Notes under the pieces: model-generated
What the model was told of the DNA's origin: nothing
The model's database searches: none
The model's input: only the letters and a program-made list of their open reading frames with translations
In this document: positions 46,984-55,902 of the stretch, piece by piece
Layout: each line of letters begins with the position of its first letter
Numbering within the stretch: the first letter of the stretch is position 1
Position numbers and translations under genes: made by a program
From: Neiella holothuriorum
Lineage (GTDB): Bacteria > Pseudomonadota > Gammaproteobacteria > Enterobacterales > Neiellaceae
Assembly: GCF_019457915.1 (NCBI RefSeq)
Contig: NZ_JAHZSS010000019.1
Span: 32,851 to 96,850, forward strand
DNA length: 64,000 bases
Direction of reading: 5' to 3'

Positions 46984-47865
46984 TTAAAGCGTCAAGCCAG
47001 CATCAATCATGGCTTGTTCCATGATGGCTTGGTTCGGCTCAGCTAGCGTGGTTAGTGGTAGTCGTAAGGCTGGCGTTGCAGCTTTACCAAGTTTCCAAAG
47101 GCCCCATTTCACCGGGATTGGGTTTGCTTCTACGAATAAGTTTTGGTGCAACGGCATCAAACGTTGATTGATGACCTCTGCTTCTTCGGCTTTACCAGCT
47201 TTAGCGAGTTGACATAGCGTCGCCATTTCTGCCGGTGCCAAGTTATTGGTGACAGAAATAACGCCATCGCCGCCGTCGAGCATAAATTGCAGGCCAGTGG
47301 CATCGTCTCCGCTTAACAAAATGAAGTCGTCACCACAGCCTTCTCGCAGCGTTTTCACGCGCGATACATCGCCGGTTGCTTCTTTGATACCAACAATGCC
47401 ATCAACCTTGGCAAGCTCAATAACGGTTTCCGGCAACAGATCAACCGCGGTCCGACCCGGCACGTTATAAAGAATTTGTGGTAACGCACTGTTTTCAGCA
47501 ATGGTTTTATAGTGCAGATACAAACCCTGCTGTGTGGGCTTGTTGTAATAAGGGGTCACGCTTAAGCATGCCACGGCACCAGCTTTCTCTGCGGCTTTAG
47601 TTAACTCTATCGCTTCGCGGGTACAATTAGCCCCCGTGCCAGCAATTACATCAATACGGCCAGCTGCGAACTCGACGGTCTTTCGAATCACGTCCTGATG
47701 CTCTTTAACGCTTAACGTTGCTGATTCACCAGTGGTACCAACCGCAACAATGCCGTTGGTGCCAGATTCAATATGCCACTCAACCAATTGAGCGAGCGCG
47801 TCGTAATCAACGCTTCCCTGATCATCCATTGGAGTGATCAATGCGACGATGCTTCCTGACAGCAT
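46984..47865 (-). CDS. dapA: 4-hydroxy-tetrahydrodipicolinate synthase
   Basis: First committed enzyme of lysine/diaminopimelate synthesis, condensing pyruvate and aspartate semialdehyde. 293 residues from ATG 47865 (GGGGA eight bases upstream); the longer frame to 47925 adds 20 residues not seen in the family. Schiff-base Lys in GIKEATGD, Tyr in [17 protein letters not shown] loop and [11 protein letters not shown]. It shares the window with dapE and bamC. Confidence 0.97.
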   Translation of the reverse strand: MLSGSIVALITPMDDQGSVDYDALAQLVEWHIESGTNGIVAVGTTGESATLSVKEHQDVIRKTVEFAAGRIDVIAGTGANCTREAIELTKAAEKAGAVACLSVTPYYNKPTQQGLYLHYKTIAENSALPQILYNVPGRTAVDLLPETVIELAKVDGIVGIKEATGDVSRVKTLREGCGDDFILLSGDDATGLQFMLDGGDGVISVTNNLAPAEMATLCQLAKAGKAEEAEVINQRLMPLHQNLFVEANPIPVKWGLWKLGKAATPALRLPLTTLAEPNQAIMEQAMIDAGLTL

Positions 47866-48063
47866 GAAATAATTCCCCTGAAAACCTAAGCGCCCTATGG
47901 TAATTTGCAGCCTTGTTAAAGACAAGGTTGAACTACAACCTAAACGGCACCGTAATCACATCCGGAGCCTGTGATTGGCGCTGTTAGCACAAAAAATAAC
48001 CATTTCTTGCAAATGCGGCATCACAACAAAATGAGTTATCACTTAAGAACTAAGGAATAAACC

Positions 48064-48531
48064 ATGAACCCAATTCAACCAGGAACGCCCGCGCCGGCTT
48101 TTGAACTTCCGAATCAAGCCGATGAATTGGTCAAATTATCTGACCTCAAAGGCAAGAAAGTGTTGGTCTACTTTTACCCAAAAGCACTGACTCCCGGATG
48201 TACAACCCAAGCTTGTGGTCTGCGCGATAGCAAAGCCGAGCTAGATGAACTCAATACGGTTGTCTTTGGTGTTAGCCCCGATCCGGTTAAACGCTTGCCA
48301 AAATTCATCGAAAAATATGATTTAAATTTTGATTTATTGTCAGATGAAGATCATGCCATTGCCGATGCTTTTGGTGTGTGGGGCCTGAAAAAATTCATGG
48401 GCAAAGAGTACGACGGTATTCACCGCATCTCCTTCCTCATTGACGAAAACGGTGTTGTTGAACACGTATTTAATAAGTTCAAAACCAAAGAACACCATGA
48501 CGTGGTTTTAGCCTACTTAAACGCCAGCTAA
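48064..48531 (+). CDS. bcp: Thiol peroxidase Bcp (peroxiredoxin Q)
   Basis: 155-residue peroxiredoxin. Peroxidatic Cys in PKALTPGCTTQACGLRD, with the second Cys five residues on (CTTQAC), as in atypical 2-Cys Bcp. VVFGVSPDP and FDLLSDEDHAIADAFGVWG are family motifs. AAGGA lies seven bases before the ATG. It is divergent from dapA, as in E. coli. The last 28 bases of the gene and its terminator region are repeated 1.1 kb downstream. Confidence 0.96.
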   Translation: MNPIQPGTPAPAFELPNQADELVKLSDLKGKKVLVYFYPKALTPGCTTQACGLRDSKAELDELNTVVFGVSPDPVKRLPKFIEKYDLNFDLLSDEDHAIADAFGVWGLKKFMGKEYDGIHRISFLIDENGVVEHVFNKFKTKEHHDVVLAYLNAS

Positions 48532-48627
48532 TATAGTCTCCTATAGAAAAATAAGACTCATTAAAAAGCCCGCTTCAGTGCGGGCTTTTTAGTTCATTGG
48601 CGCTTGTTACGTTCGCATTGGATTGCT
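48504..48627 (+). repeat. Direct repeat copy 1: bcp 3' end plus terminator
   Basis: 124 bases from GGTTTTAGCCTACTTAAACG to GGATTGCT. Copy 2 is at 49640-49763, the same length. The first 27 bases match at 26 and the 38 bases over the terminator are identical; the rest is diverged. Confidence 0.9.
48563..48590. terminator. Terminator of bcp
   Basis: AAAAAGCCCGC-TTCAGT-GCGGGCTTTTT, symmetrical, so it may serve bcp and the convergent DUF4405 gene. Confidence 0.92.
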
Positions 48628-48637
48628 CTCAACCACG

Positions 48638-48964
48638 TCAACCCACAACAACAAATGAGACAACTGCAACGACCACCACGATTGCCCACACCACAGGGCG
48701 ACCCCAATTTTCGTTTTTACCGACGATGTATTTAGCCAAAGGCTTTTTGTTAAGCACAACGTGAAATAGAACCAAGGCAATGCTTATGAAACCTAAATAC
48801 AAATGGATATCTTTGTATTCATGCTTCGTCAAACCTGCCCAAGCCCACTGACTAGAGCCGGGACCATGAGGTGCCACAAATAGGATCAGTCCTGTCACGA
48901 TAAGGACAATAAACGAGGAAGCCAAAACAACCGTTGTATAGGGCCTAAAGCGATTAAAATTCAT
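48638..48964 (-). CDS. DUF4405-like small membrane protein
   Basis: 108 residues with three spans and histidines at 33, 48, 54 and 68; the KHEYKDIHLYLGFISIALVLFH block is typical of DUF4405 and of cytochrome b-like heme-binding helices. It might carry heme or take part in electron transfer; this is inference. GGAAGAG is before the ATG. It is 77 bp downstream of the EF-hand gene and both lie between the two bcp-derived repeats. Confidence 0.75.
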   Translation of the reverse strand: MNFNRFRPYTTVVLASSFIVLIVTGLILFVAPHGPGSSQWAWAGLTKHEYKDIHLYLGFISIALVLFHVVLNKKPLAKYIVGKNENWGRPVVWAIVVVVAVVSFVVVG

Positions 48965-49041
48965 TTTAAATCTCTTCCACTTACGTTAAGCAATTAATAA
49001 GTCTGATTACATCAACAGTGTGAAATCTGAAGCCAATGAAA

Positions 49042-49365
49042 CTAACTCGAGCGTTTACATGATGGGCGAGCTCGAAACTCTTCGGCACTGATAAAACCGT
49101 CTTCGTTTGTGTCCAATTGCTCGAATAGGCTTAAAGAGTCGCCAGCGTTTCTTTGCAACCGAGCTTGACCGGCCCGCCGCAATTGACGATCTGAGTGAAA
49201 GGTTTCGAACTCGTCTTTTGAAATCAAGCCATCGTTATTAGTATCGATGTCGATAAATTCAGGTTGTTGCTGCCGGCCACCGTAACCTAGACTCTCGGCT
49301 TCTGGGGCCACAATTAATAAGATGGTAGTTGCAATTGTTGCAAGAGCTAAACTGTTCATGTCCAT
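49042..49365 (-). CDS. EF-hand calcium-binding protein
   Basis: 107 residues. An N-terminal hydrophobic leader (LALATIATTILLIVAPEAES) is likely a signal peptide. Two canonical EF-hand loops follow: DIDTNNDGLISKDEF (about residues 39-53) and QLDTNEDGFISAEEF (about 84-98). Probably periplasmic. It may start at M1 or at M3. It is likely cotranscribed with the DUF4405 gene. Confidence 0.85.
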   Translation of the reverse strand: MDMNSLALATIATTILLIVAPEAESLGYGGRQQQPEFIDIDTNNDGLISKDEFETFHSDRQLRRAGQARLQRNAGDSLSLFEQLDTNEDGFISAEEFRARPSCKRSS

Positions 49366-49761
49366 TGTCTATGTAGAGTGCACACATCTAGGTATAGCCC
49401 AATATAACCACTAAAAATGTAAGGTTTTGTAAGCCCGAAAACTGCTTCTTCATACAAACGCAATCTGAGCTTAAGTCGCTGAACGATAATTTAGACGTAT
49501 TGTATTTTGCGGAACATGAACAAGCCTATCGTTTCAGAAATTTGTCGCAGTTGATTAGAGCGCAGTAACTATTAAATTTTAATTATCATTTGATTTGTAA
49601 ATATGACCGACATTGGAGAACTAAACAGCGCGCTTCACAGGTTTTAGCCTATTTAAACGCCAGCTAAATAGTCGCCTACAACAAACAATGACCTATTAAA
49701 AAGCCCGCTTCAGTGCGGGCTTTTTAGTTCATTTGATGATTGACTTGTTCGCTTTGGATTG
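49366..49761. other. Gap with orphan reading frame and repeat copy 2
   Basis: The region holds bcp-derived repeat copy 2 and, before it, an AT-rich stretch. Plus-strand codons 49398-49565, closed by TAA 49566, stay open for 56 codons with protein-like composition (ELKSLNDNLDVLYFAEHEQA), but no ATG or RBS is seen, so it may be a gene fragment. Nothing else is supported. Confidence 0.45.
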
Positions 49762-49763
49762 CT
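49640..49763 (+). repeat. Direct repeat copy 2: bcp 3' end plus terminator
   Basis: Diverged copy of 48504-48627, oriented the same way, 1.1 kb downstream. Its last bases enter the stop codon of the AI-2E-family gene (49762-49764). Without the insert, bcp would lie directly beside that gene. Confidence 0.9.
49698..49725. terminator. Terminator in repeat copy 2
   Basis: The same AAAAAGCCCGC-TTCAGT-GCGGGCTTTTT hairpin as after bcp; here it can stop the minus-strand AI-2E-family transcript. Confidence 0.9.
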
Positions 49764-50844
49764 ACACCGTTTGCGGCGCATCACCGTCATCGTCATGGTG
49801 ACTCGTTGGCCAAGCGGTGATCACGGCTTTCACTAAGGTCGCAAGCGGAATAGCAAAGAACACACCCCAAAAGCCCCACAGCCCGCCGAACACCAGCACC
49901 GCAATGATGATTACCGCCGGATGCAGGTTAACAGCTTCAGAGAACAGCAGTGGTACCAACAAGTTGCCGTCCAGCGCTTGAATAATGCCGTAACCCAGCA
50001 TTAAGTAACCAAATTCAGCGGTGACACCCCATTGAAATAAGCCCACTAAGGCTACCGGAATGGTCACTAAAGTCGCGCCAACATAAGGAATGAGTACCGA
50101 CAAGCCAACCACAACTGCCAGTAACGCCGAGTACCGTAAGTCCATAAACACGAAGAAAATGTACGACGCGATGCCCACCACCAAAATTTCAATCAGCTTG
50201 CCGCGAATATAATTGACGATCTGTTGGTTCATTTCGTCGCCAACTTGGTTCACCAACGAACGGTTAGCCGGTAAAAATTTCCCCAATCCCGCCAGTAACG
50301 TTTTCTTGTCTTTCAAGAAAAAGAACACCAACAAAGGGACCACAAAGAGATAGATCAACACTGTCATCAAGCTCACCAACGACTGCAATGAGGTCGACAA
50401 AAATGCTTGGCCGTGACTCACCACCGAATCGCGCATGCCATCGATGACCAACTCAATGCGGGCCTTACTGGCAAATTGAGGGTAATTTGATTGAAACTCC
50501 CACAGGCCGTTACGCGCCTTTTCAAACATAATGGGTAACTCGCTGGCAAGATTGACTCCTTGCCCCCAAACCAGTGGGATCAAGCCAAGCACGCCAATGA
50601 GCAATAAGCCCACAAACAAAATCAATACGAGCGAGCTTGCCAAGCCACGGCGAACCCCCAACAACTCCAGTTGAGTGACCGGCCAATCAAGTACGTAGGT
50701 CAGCGCAATCGCCATCAAAATAGGCGCTAGCAGTGAACCGCCAAAGTAAATCAGTAGAAAGCCCGCTAACAAAATAGTGAACAGGCTTACAGCGGCAGGA
50801 TCTGAAAATTTGCGTTGGTACCAACGCTGCATCATCTGCAACAT
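49762..50844 (-). CDS. AI-2E family transporter / PerM-like permease
   Basis: 360 residues with about eight spans: three N-terminal (LLAGFLLIYFGGSLLAPILMA), a soluble segment about 90-150, then five more, with YRSAL-like DLRYSALLAVVVGLSVLIPY and LVPLLFSEAVNLHPAVIII typical of the AI2E/PerM family. E. coli PerM (YfgO) sits next to bepA, as here. Its 3' end overlaps the second bcp-derived repeat. Substrate unknown. AAGGAG lies 11 bases before the ATG. Confidence 0.88.
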   Translation of the reverse strand: MLQMMQRWYQRKFSDPAAVSLFTILLAGFLLIYFGGSLLAPILMAIALTYVLDWPVTQLELLGVRRGLASSLVLILFVGLLLIGVLGLIPLVWGQGVNLASELPIMFEKARNGLWEFQSNYPQFASKARIELVIDGMRDSVVSHGQAFLSTSLQSLVSLMTVLIYLFVVPLLVFFFLKDKKTLLAGLGKFLPANRSLVNQVGDEMNQQIVNYIRGKLIEILVVGIASYIFFVFMDLRYSALLAVVVGLSVLIPYVGATLVTIPVALVGLFQWGVTAEFGYLMLGYGIIQALDGNLLVPLLFSEAVNLHPAVIIIAVLVFGGLWGFWGVFFAIPLATLVKAVITAWPTSHHDDDGDAPQTV

Positions 50845-50867
50845 ACAGCGATGAACTCCTTACGGAA

Positions 50868-51125
50868 TTAATTCGAATGACACAAGAATGCCATACTAAT
50901 CCAATGACTAGTATGTAAAACATTGGCCTCAATTGACTGAGAGCGACACCAGCCGAGGATATCCTTGACGCTGTCCGGATCTTTCATCCGAACTTCCAGT
51001 GACTGGCCAGGCTCTAAAGTAAGCAACGCTTGCTTACATTTTACAAACGCCATTGGGCAACGCTCACCCGTTAAGTCAATGAACGTTTTTGGAATTGTAG
51101 AAGAAACCTGAGGATGTCGTGGCAT
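50868..51125 (-). CDS. TusA/SirA-family sulfur carrier-like protein
   Basis: 85 residues from ATG 51125. TusA motif DLTGERCPMAFVKCKQAL, with the active Cys in RCP, then RMKDPDSVKDILGWC. A longer frame to 51239 has poor composition. It may carry persulfide sulfur for tRNA or molybdenum cofactor synthesis. No strong RBS is seen. It is upstream of the AI-2E-family gene, 23 bp away. Confidence 0.83.
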   Translation of the reverse strand: MPRHPQVSSTIPKTFIDLTGERCPMAFVKCKQALLTLEPGQSLEVRMKDPDSVKDILGWCRSQSIEANVLHTSHWISMAFLCHSN

Positions 51126-51254
51126 AGGTCTGATTATTTCAGGACAAACCAATACTGACAATGGCCTTTTAGACCAAGACAAGGTTAAACTGCCACGCAG
51201 GTACGACTGGGGCGGGGAAACAAACAGTCGCAGCATCAATGGAAGAATAAGCTA

Positions 51255-52754
51255 TTGAATTTATTATTTTGTAATAAGCCGGTTGGCATTAAATCGGTGT
51301 TTAGAAAACTTCGGATGACCGGTGCGAGCGTATTGTTGATGCTGGCCTTATCTCCGGCGTCGCTTGCCGTGTCTACCGGTAATAACCTGCCAGATATCGG
51401 TACGGCAGGTTTGTCAGCACTTACCTTGGAAAAAGAACGCGTGATTGGCGATCTTTCGATGCGGCAGATCCGCGGTAGCTACCCGCTCGTTCACGATCCG
51501 GTATTGCAAGAACACCTTGAAACCGTAGGTTACCGAATAGTCACAGCCACCAAAAACCCCATTCATCCATTTAAATTCTTCTGGGTGAATGAAACCAGTA
51601 TTAACGCCTTTGCCTTTTTCGGCGGCCACATTGGGGTTCACGTTGGTCTTTATCTATATGCCGACACCGAAAGCCAAATCGCTTCGGTTGTTGCCCACGA
51701 AATCGCCCACGTTAATCAGCGCCACCTCGCTCGCCGGATTGAATCTCAAATGCAAAACCAGCCGGCAACAATTGGCGCCGCGCTCGGTTCAATTATTTTA
51801 GCCGTCATTGCGCCCCAAGCCGGTATTGCTGCACTGCAAACCACCTTAGGTGTGTCGCAACAAATGACCATTAACTTCACTCGTAAAAATGAGGCCGAAG
51901 CCGACCGCATTGGCATGCAAGCGCTGGTGGCTGCGGGTTACGATCCTTATGCCGCCGCCGATTTTTTTGAAAAAATGGCCGCTCAATATCGCTACGTGAG
52001 TACCCCGCCGGCTTTCTTACTAACTCACCCTATTCCTGAATCTCGGGTAGCTGATGCCGAACTAAGGGCGCAGCAATTTCCCCGTAAAGCTTATCCGGTA
52101 AGTGTCGATTTCGAATTTGCAAAAGCCCGGATTGAAGCGCGCTACAGCGGAAAAACGGCTAAAATAATGGAAGTGGAGTTTGAACGCCGCATTAAGAAAA
52201 AAGAAACGAGCTTTGAAGACTCCGCCATTTATGGCTTAGCACTGGCGCAATTTGACGCAGGCAATGCCAAAAAAGCCCGAGCCACGATCAAGCCTCTATT
52301 AACCAAATATCCGCGCAATCTATTTGTCATTGATGCCATAACCGACATTGATATGTCGACCGGTAATCAACAAGCCGCCGAGGCCAGACTGGCTGATATT
52401 TATGGCTACATGCCAAATAACCAAGTGATCACCCTGAACTACGCCAACATCCTGATTCAACAAAATAAAACGAATGAAGCGGTTGATATATTAAACCGTT
52501 TTCGGGTTAAGAATCCGGAAAACATGGTGGCACTAAACCTGTTAAGTGATGCCTACCAGAAGCAGGGCAATACTGCGATGCATTACAGCGCAATGGCCGA
52601 TAGGCTCGCGTTGATGCTGCAATATGATCAAGCAATTACCATGCTGGAACGTGCTCTTCGAGCCACCCCCGATGACAACAACATTGAGATTGTTAAGTTG
52701 GAAGCGAAGGTACGCCAGTTCCGTAACGAGTTAGCACGACTCAAAGCCATGTAA
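51255..52754 (+). CDS. bepA: M48 metalloprotease / chaperone BepA
   Basis: Periplasmic protease-chaperone that monitors LptD assembly and degrades misfolded outer-membrane proteins. 499 residues: signal-like segment 15-38 (FRKLRMTGASVLLMLALSPA), the zinc site VVAHEIAHVNQRH, the third ligand in NEAEADRIGM, then TPR repeats from about 330 to the end. The start is TTG at 51255 with GGAAG nine bases upstream; no better ATG has an RBS. Neighbours match E. coli (yfgD, PerM). Confidence 0.93.
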   Translation: MNLLFCNKPVGIKSVFRKLRMTGASVLLMLALSPASLAVSTGNNLPDIGTAGLSALTLEKERVIGDLSMRQIRGSYPLVHDPVLQEHLETVGYRIVTATKNPIHPFKFFWVNETSINAFAFFGGHIGVHVGLYLYADTESQIASVVAHEIAHVNQRHLARRIESQMQNQPATIGAALGSIILAVIAPQAGIAALQTTLGVSQQMTINFTRKNEAEADRIGMQALVAAGYDPYAAADFFEKMAAQYRYVSTPPAFLLTHPIPESRVADAELRAQQFPRKAYPVSVDFEFAKARIEARYSGKTAKIMEVEFERRIKKKETSFEDSAIYGLALAQFDAGNAKKARATIKPLLTKYPRNLFVIDAITDIDMSTGNQQAAEARLADIYGYMPNNQVITLNYANILIQQNKTNEAVDILNRFRVKNPENMVALNLLSDAYQKQGNTAMHYSAMADRLALMLQYDQAITMLERALRATPDDNNIEIVKLEAKVRQFRNELARLKAM

Positions 52755-52761
52755 TGCAGTT

Positions 52762-52790
52762 GAAAGCTCCTCTTAGGAAGAGCTTTCAGC
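52762..52790 (+). terminator. Hairpin after bepA
   Basis: TGAAAGCTC and GAGCTTTCA pair around a 10-base loop, eight bases after the bepA stop. No T-run follows, so termination is uncertain. Confidence 0.45.
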
Positions 52791-52890
52791 CTCATTGGTT
52801 AGACTTTGGTCTGCTTGCGAGCCACCAATCCATATGACATAAATGGCCCCGCGTTAAGGCCATACAATGACTATAAATTAGGGTTAGCCC

Positions 52891-53244
52891 ATGAATTCAT
52901 TCCGAATCTATCACAATCCACGCTGCTCAAAATCACGCCAGACACTCGCACTTCTCAATGAAAATGGCATTGAGCCTGAAGTTGTGGAGTACTTGAAAAC
53001 CCCAATCACGCCAGGTGAAGTAGCCTCGTTGTTGGAATTACTGCATTTGTCGCCACGGCAGATCATGCGCACCAAAGAAGCCGAATACAAAGAACAAGGC
53101 TTGGCCGATAGTGAATTGTCAGATGCCGCGTTAATCAACGCCATTGCCAAAAGCCCGAAACTGCTTGAACGCCCAATTGTCGTCAAGGGAGAACTCGCGG
53201 TGATCGGCCGCCCGCCAGAAAACGTTCTAACCTTACTGGATTAA
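52891..53244 (+). CDS. yfgD: ArsC-family reductase YfgD
   Basis: 117 residues. N-terminal YHNPRCSKSRQTLALLNE with the active Cys of ArsC, then KTPITPGEVASLLELLHLSPRQIMRTKE, cut here at TKE, and RPIVVKGELAVIGRPPENVL. Same position relative to bepA as E. coli yfgD. An arsenate reductase activity is possible, but no ars genes are nearby. Confidence 0.9.
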   Translation: MNSFRIYHNPRCSKSRQTLALLNENGIEPEVVEYLKTPITPGEVASLLELLHLSPRQIMRTKEAEYKEQGLADSELSDAALINAIAKSPKLLERPIVVKGELAVIGRPPENVLTLLD

Positions 53245-53262
53245 GACGACCCGATTGTTTAA

Positions 53263-53298
53263 CAAGTGGCCCGCATGTCTTGGCATGCGGGCCACTTG
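53263..53298. terminator. Strong hairpin after yfgD
   Basis: CAAGTGGCCCGCATG-TCTTGG-CATGCGGGCCACTTG, perfect 15-bp arms, 19 bases after the stop. There is no T-run, so it may block mRNA decay rather than terminate. Confidence 0.6.
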
Positions 53299-53358
53299 CA
53301 TTGAATTGGTTTGATCTCTACCCTGCCTGCGTTTTTTAGTTCAACAGGATTAGCCACG

Positions 53359-53760
53359 ATGAGTAACAAAGAGCCTGCGTCTGCAACAACGGTCGAAGCC
53401 ATGCGCAAGCTGGCATTAGTCGGCTACTTTGGCGTTATAGCCTTGGTTATTCTGTGGCAAAGCATGCTGTCCCCTCACCCTCATGTCTCTTCGATGTGGT
53501 TAAGTGTGCTGTGGTTAATACCACTCCTATTCCCGTTAAAAGGCATGATAAAAAATAACCCTTACACTCATGCATGGAGCACGTTTATTGCAATGCTCTA
53601 CTTGATGCATGGCTGTGTACAGGTTTACGTGGAGCCAGAGGAACGGTTATTGGCGGCCATTGAAATTGGCTTGGTTAGCTGTTGGCTAATTGGCTCAATT
53701 TTCTATGCCCGCTGGCGCGGCCAACAGTTAGGATTAGGGCTGAAAAAACGTAAGAAGTGA
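53359..53760 (+). CDS. DUF2069 membrane protein
   Basis: 133 residues from ATG 53359 (AGGA nine bases upstream). Four spans: LALVGYFGVIALVILWQSM, LSVLWLIPLLFPLKGM, AWSTFIAMLYLMHGCVQVYV and the C-terminal AAIEIGLVSCWLIGSIFY, then a basic tail. Matches DUF2069 proteins found near bepA/yfgD. Function unknown. Convergent with hda. Confidence 0.85.
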   Translation: MSNKEPASATTVEAMRKLALVGYFGVIALVILWQSMLSPHPHVSSMWLSVLWLIPLLFPLKGMIKNNPYTHAWSTFIAMLYLMHGCVQVYVEPEERLLAAIEIGLVSCWLIGSIFYARWRGQQLGLGLKKRKK

Positions 53761-53797
53761 TCGGCCATTGGCATCGACATCACACCGAGTCGAAAGC

Positions 53798-54502
53798 TTA
53801 GTAGCCGAGCGCCTGTTTGATAAACGGCACCGTAAGCTTGCGTTGCGCTTGCATCGAAGCGGTGTCGAGCTGATCTAAAATCTGCCACAAATCAGCCATG
53901 TCACGGCTTGCTCGATGAAGCAAAAAACGCCCCGCATCATCTGACAAAACTAACCCTCGCATATTGGCTCGCAGCTGCAAAATGGCCAGCTTGCTCTCGT
54001 CAGACGGTGCCGCTAATTGGTAGCTCGTCCCCCAATCTAAACGCGAGCCAAGATCGGGTAATTTAACGTCTAAATGCCGCGCGGCGGCGTTAGCGCTCAC
54101 TATCAGTAATTTGCCTTGCTCTTGAATACGATTGTACAAATCAAAGATGGCTTGCTCCCAAGCATTCAGACCAGCAATGGCATCAAGGTTATCAAGCGCA
54201 ACCAAATGCAATGATTCCAAACCATCGAGCATGGCCGGATCCATATTTTGATGATGTTGCAGCGGCACATAACTGCTTGGCTGATGACAACCCGCACACC
54301 AGTTTAAGGCCGCGTGGAGTAAGTGGCTTTTACCCGCGCCTTGCAGCCCCCAGACGTACAAGAATCCACCGTGTTCAGCATTCAGCGATTGTTTTAGCGC
54401 CGCAATCAGCGCCTCGTTGCCAGCCGGATAGAAGCTGGCAAAGGTTTCATCATCGGGAAGTTGAATGGCCAGCGGCAACTGGCCGGAAGGATCACTGTTC
54501 AG
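53798..54502 (-). CDS. hda: DnaA inactivator Hda, CTG start proposed
   Basis: AAA+ protein that, with the DNA-loaded beta clamp, drives ATP hydrolysis by DnaA. P-loop GLQGAGKSHLLHAAL near 52, VALDNLDAIAG (Walker B-like), and C-terminal lid. The first ATG-like start in the frame is TTG at 54478, but that would remove the Gln of the clamp-binding motif (QLPLA). Starting at CTG 54502 gives MNSDPSGQLPLAIQLPDDET, matching the E. coli N terminus (MNTPAQLSLPLYLPDDETF) and 234 residues (E. coli 233). AAGG lies nine bases before that CTG, and an in-frame stop lies just upstream. Confidence 0.88.
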   Translation of the reverse strand: MNSDPSGQLPLAIQLPDDETFASFYPAGNEALIAALKQSLNAEHGGFLYVWGLQGAGKSHLLHAALNWCAGCHQPSSYVPLQHHQNMDPAMLDGLESLHLVALDNLDAIAGLNAWEQAIFDLYNRIQEQGKLLIVSANAAARHLDVKLPDLGSRLDWGTSYQLAAPSDESKLAILQLRANMRGLVLSDDAGRFLLHRASRDMADLWQILDQLDTASMQAQRKLTVPFIKQALGY

Positions 54503-54536
54503 AGCGGAATACCTTTTTATTCATCAACAAGCTCAA

Positions 54537-55631
54537 TTACATCTGCCACATATAGGCGGGCATTTCAGGTTCGCTTGGCTCACTGTCGTCGTCTTCGCCA
54601 TCATTCATAGGTTCCGACTCAGCAAAGGCTGGTTCCAGCGCTTGCAATTGCTTATCCAATGCCAACGCCTGATAGAAGTCCGCAGCGGCGCCAAGCAAGT
54701 TGACACTAAAAACAGCTTGATTAGCGCTGAAATCTTGCAGCGCAACTTGTGAGACCATCGCCATGCTGGCGAGGCTTTGTTCGGCTTTCAATACTCGCGC
54801 CAAATCGGTTAGATTGTAAATCTTAACCTGCACGCTGTCAGTTGCTGACAAGCCCGTTTGGGTGGCAAATTGTTGGCCTAGCGTATCGGCCATTTGCTCT
54901 AACCATTCCGGCAATAAGGTATCAAGTGAGCCATTTAGCTGATTTTGATACCAAGCTTTATGAATGCCTGTTGGCTGCTTGTTGCTCAATTGGTAAAAAG
55001 ACCACTGGATTTGATATTCATCGCCGCCTATCTCGTACAGCTTCGCCATGACCATTTGGTCGGCACTATAGCGACTAGACGCTTCAATGGCTGGACCGGG
55101 GAAGTTGCCCCAGATATCAGCTGCATCGACTAACATAATGTCGTCTAGATCGAGCAACGGCTGCATCATTGGAATGCCGCGCTGGCGCAGCACATCCCTT
55201 AAATTGGCGTTTTCTAGTAATGGGCTTTGTTCGTTCACCAGTTCACGTTCGAAATCTTGCTCGGCGGCCAACCAGACAATGGTCATGGGCCGTAAGCTGC
55301 CCCAAATCGGTAAGTTCGCCTGACGCAACAGTCGATCAACCGCCTCTTGATTAAACGTCACTTCCAACCAGCGCTTACCGCCATCATCAATGTAGCCGTA
55401 TTGCACTAAGTACTGTTTCACCGATTGACGCTGCGCCATGACCAGTGCATTGCTCAATGCGGCTCGTTGCCCGGATACCCGGACCAACACCTGATCAAAG
55501 CCTTGCGATAATCCGGATTGCAATTTTACCGACGCATCAACGCGGGCGGTATAGAGGTTTGCAACTTCCGCTGCCAACAGTTGCAAAGGACTCAGCAGAA
55601 CAAGTAGCAGAACAACAACTCGACGACTCAC
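54537..55631 (-). CDS. DUF2066 secreted protein
   Basis: 364 residues from GTG 55631 (AAGGAA five bases upstream); the frame to 55697 adds an unlikely 22 residues. Signal peptide RRVVVLLLVLLSPLQLLAAE, then YTARVDASVKLQSGLSQGFD, a feature of DUF2066. The C-terminal 25 residues are acidic and end AYMWQM. Members usually lie between hda and purM in marine gammaproteobacteria, as here; function unknown. hda starts 34 bp downstream. Confidence 0.85.
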   Translation of the reverse strand: MSRRVVVLLLVLLSPLQLLAAEVANLYTARVDASVKLQSGLSQGFDQVLVRVSGQRAALSNALVMAQRQSVKQYLVQYGYIDDGGKRWLEVTFNQEAVDRLLRQANLPIWGSLRPMTIVWLAAEQDFERELVNEQSPLLENANLRDVLRQRGIPMMQPLLDLDDIMLVDAADIWGNFPGPAIEASSRYSADQMVMAKLYEIGGDEYQIQWSFYQLSNKQPTGIHKAWYQNQLNGSLDTLLPEWLEQMADTLGQQFATQTGLSATDSVQVKIYNLTDLARVLKAEQSLASMAMVSQVALQDFSANQAVFSVNLLGAAADFYQALALDKQLQALEPAFAESEPMNDGEDDDSEPSEPEMPAYMWQM

Positions 55632-55902
55632 AATAATTCCTTGTCTGGTGCTTATGCCAGGAACGAATAGCGTCATGAAAGAATTCATCAATATCAAGAC
55701 GCCAAGCTAGTAACAAAGCGAGAAAACATGGGTGCAATTTAGTGGCATGTATAGTAGCAAGTCCAGCCCAAACTGACGAGTACGGTCGATTAACTGAATA
55801 AATTTGCGGAAATGTCAGGATCGAGGGTCTCAGCAGTTCCCCCGAGAACGAACGATTGTTAGAATACCGCGTCTTTTTTTGCCAGTTCGACTGAGGTTAC
55901 AC

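Noticed and set aside
53263..53298. Long hairpin after yfgD as an attachment site or CRISPR-like repeat
   Set aside because: It occurs once in the window, right after a stop codon. A transcript-end role is simpler.
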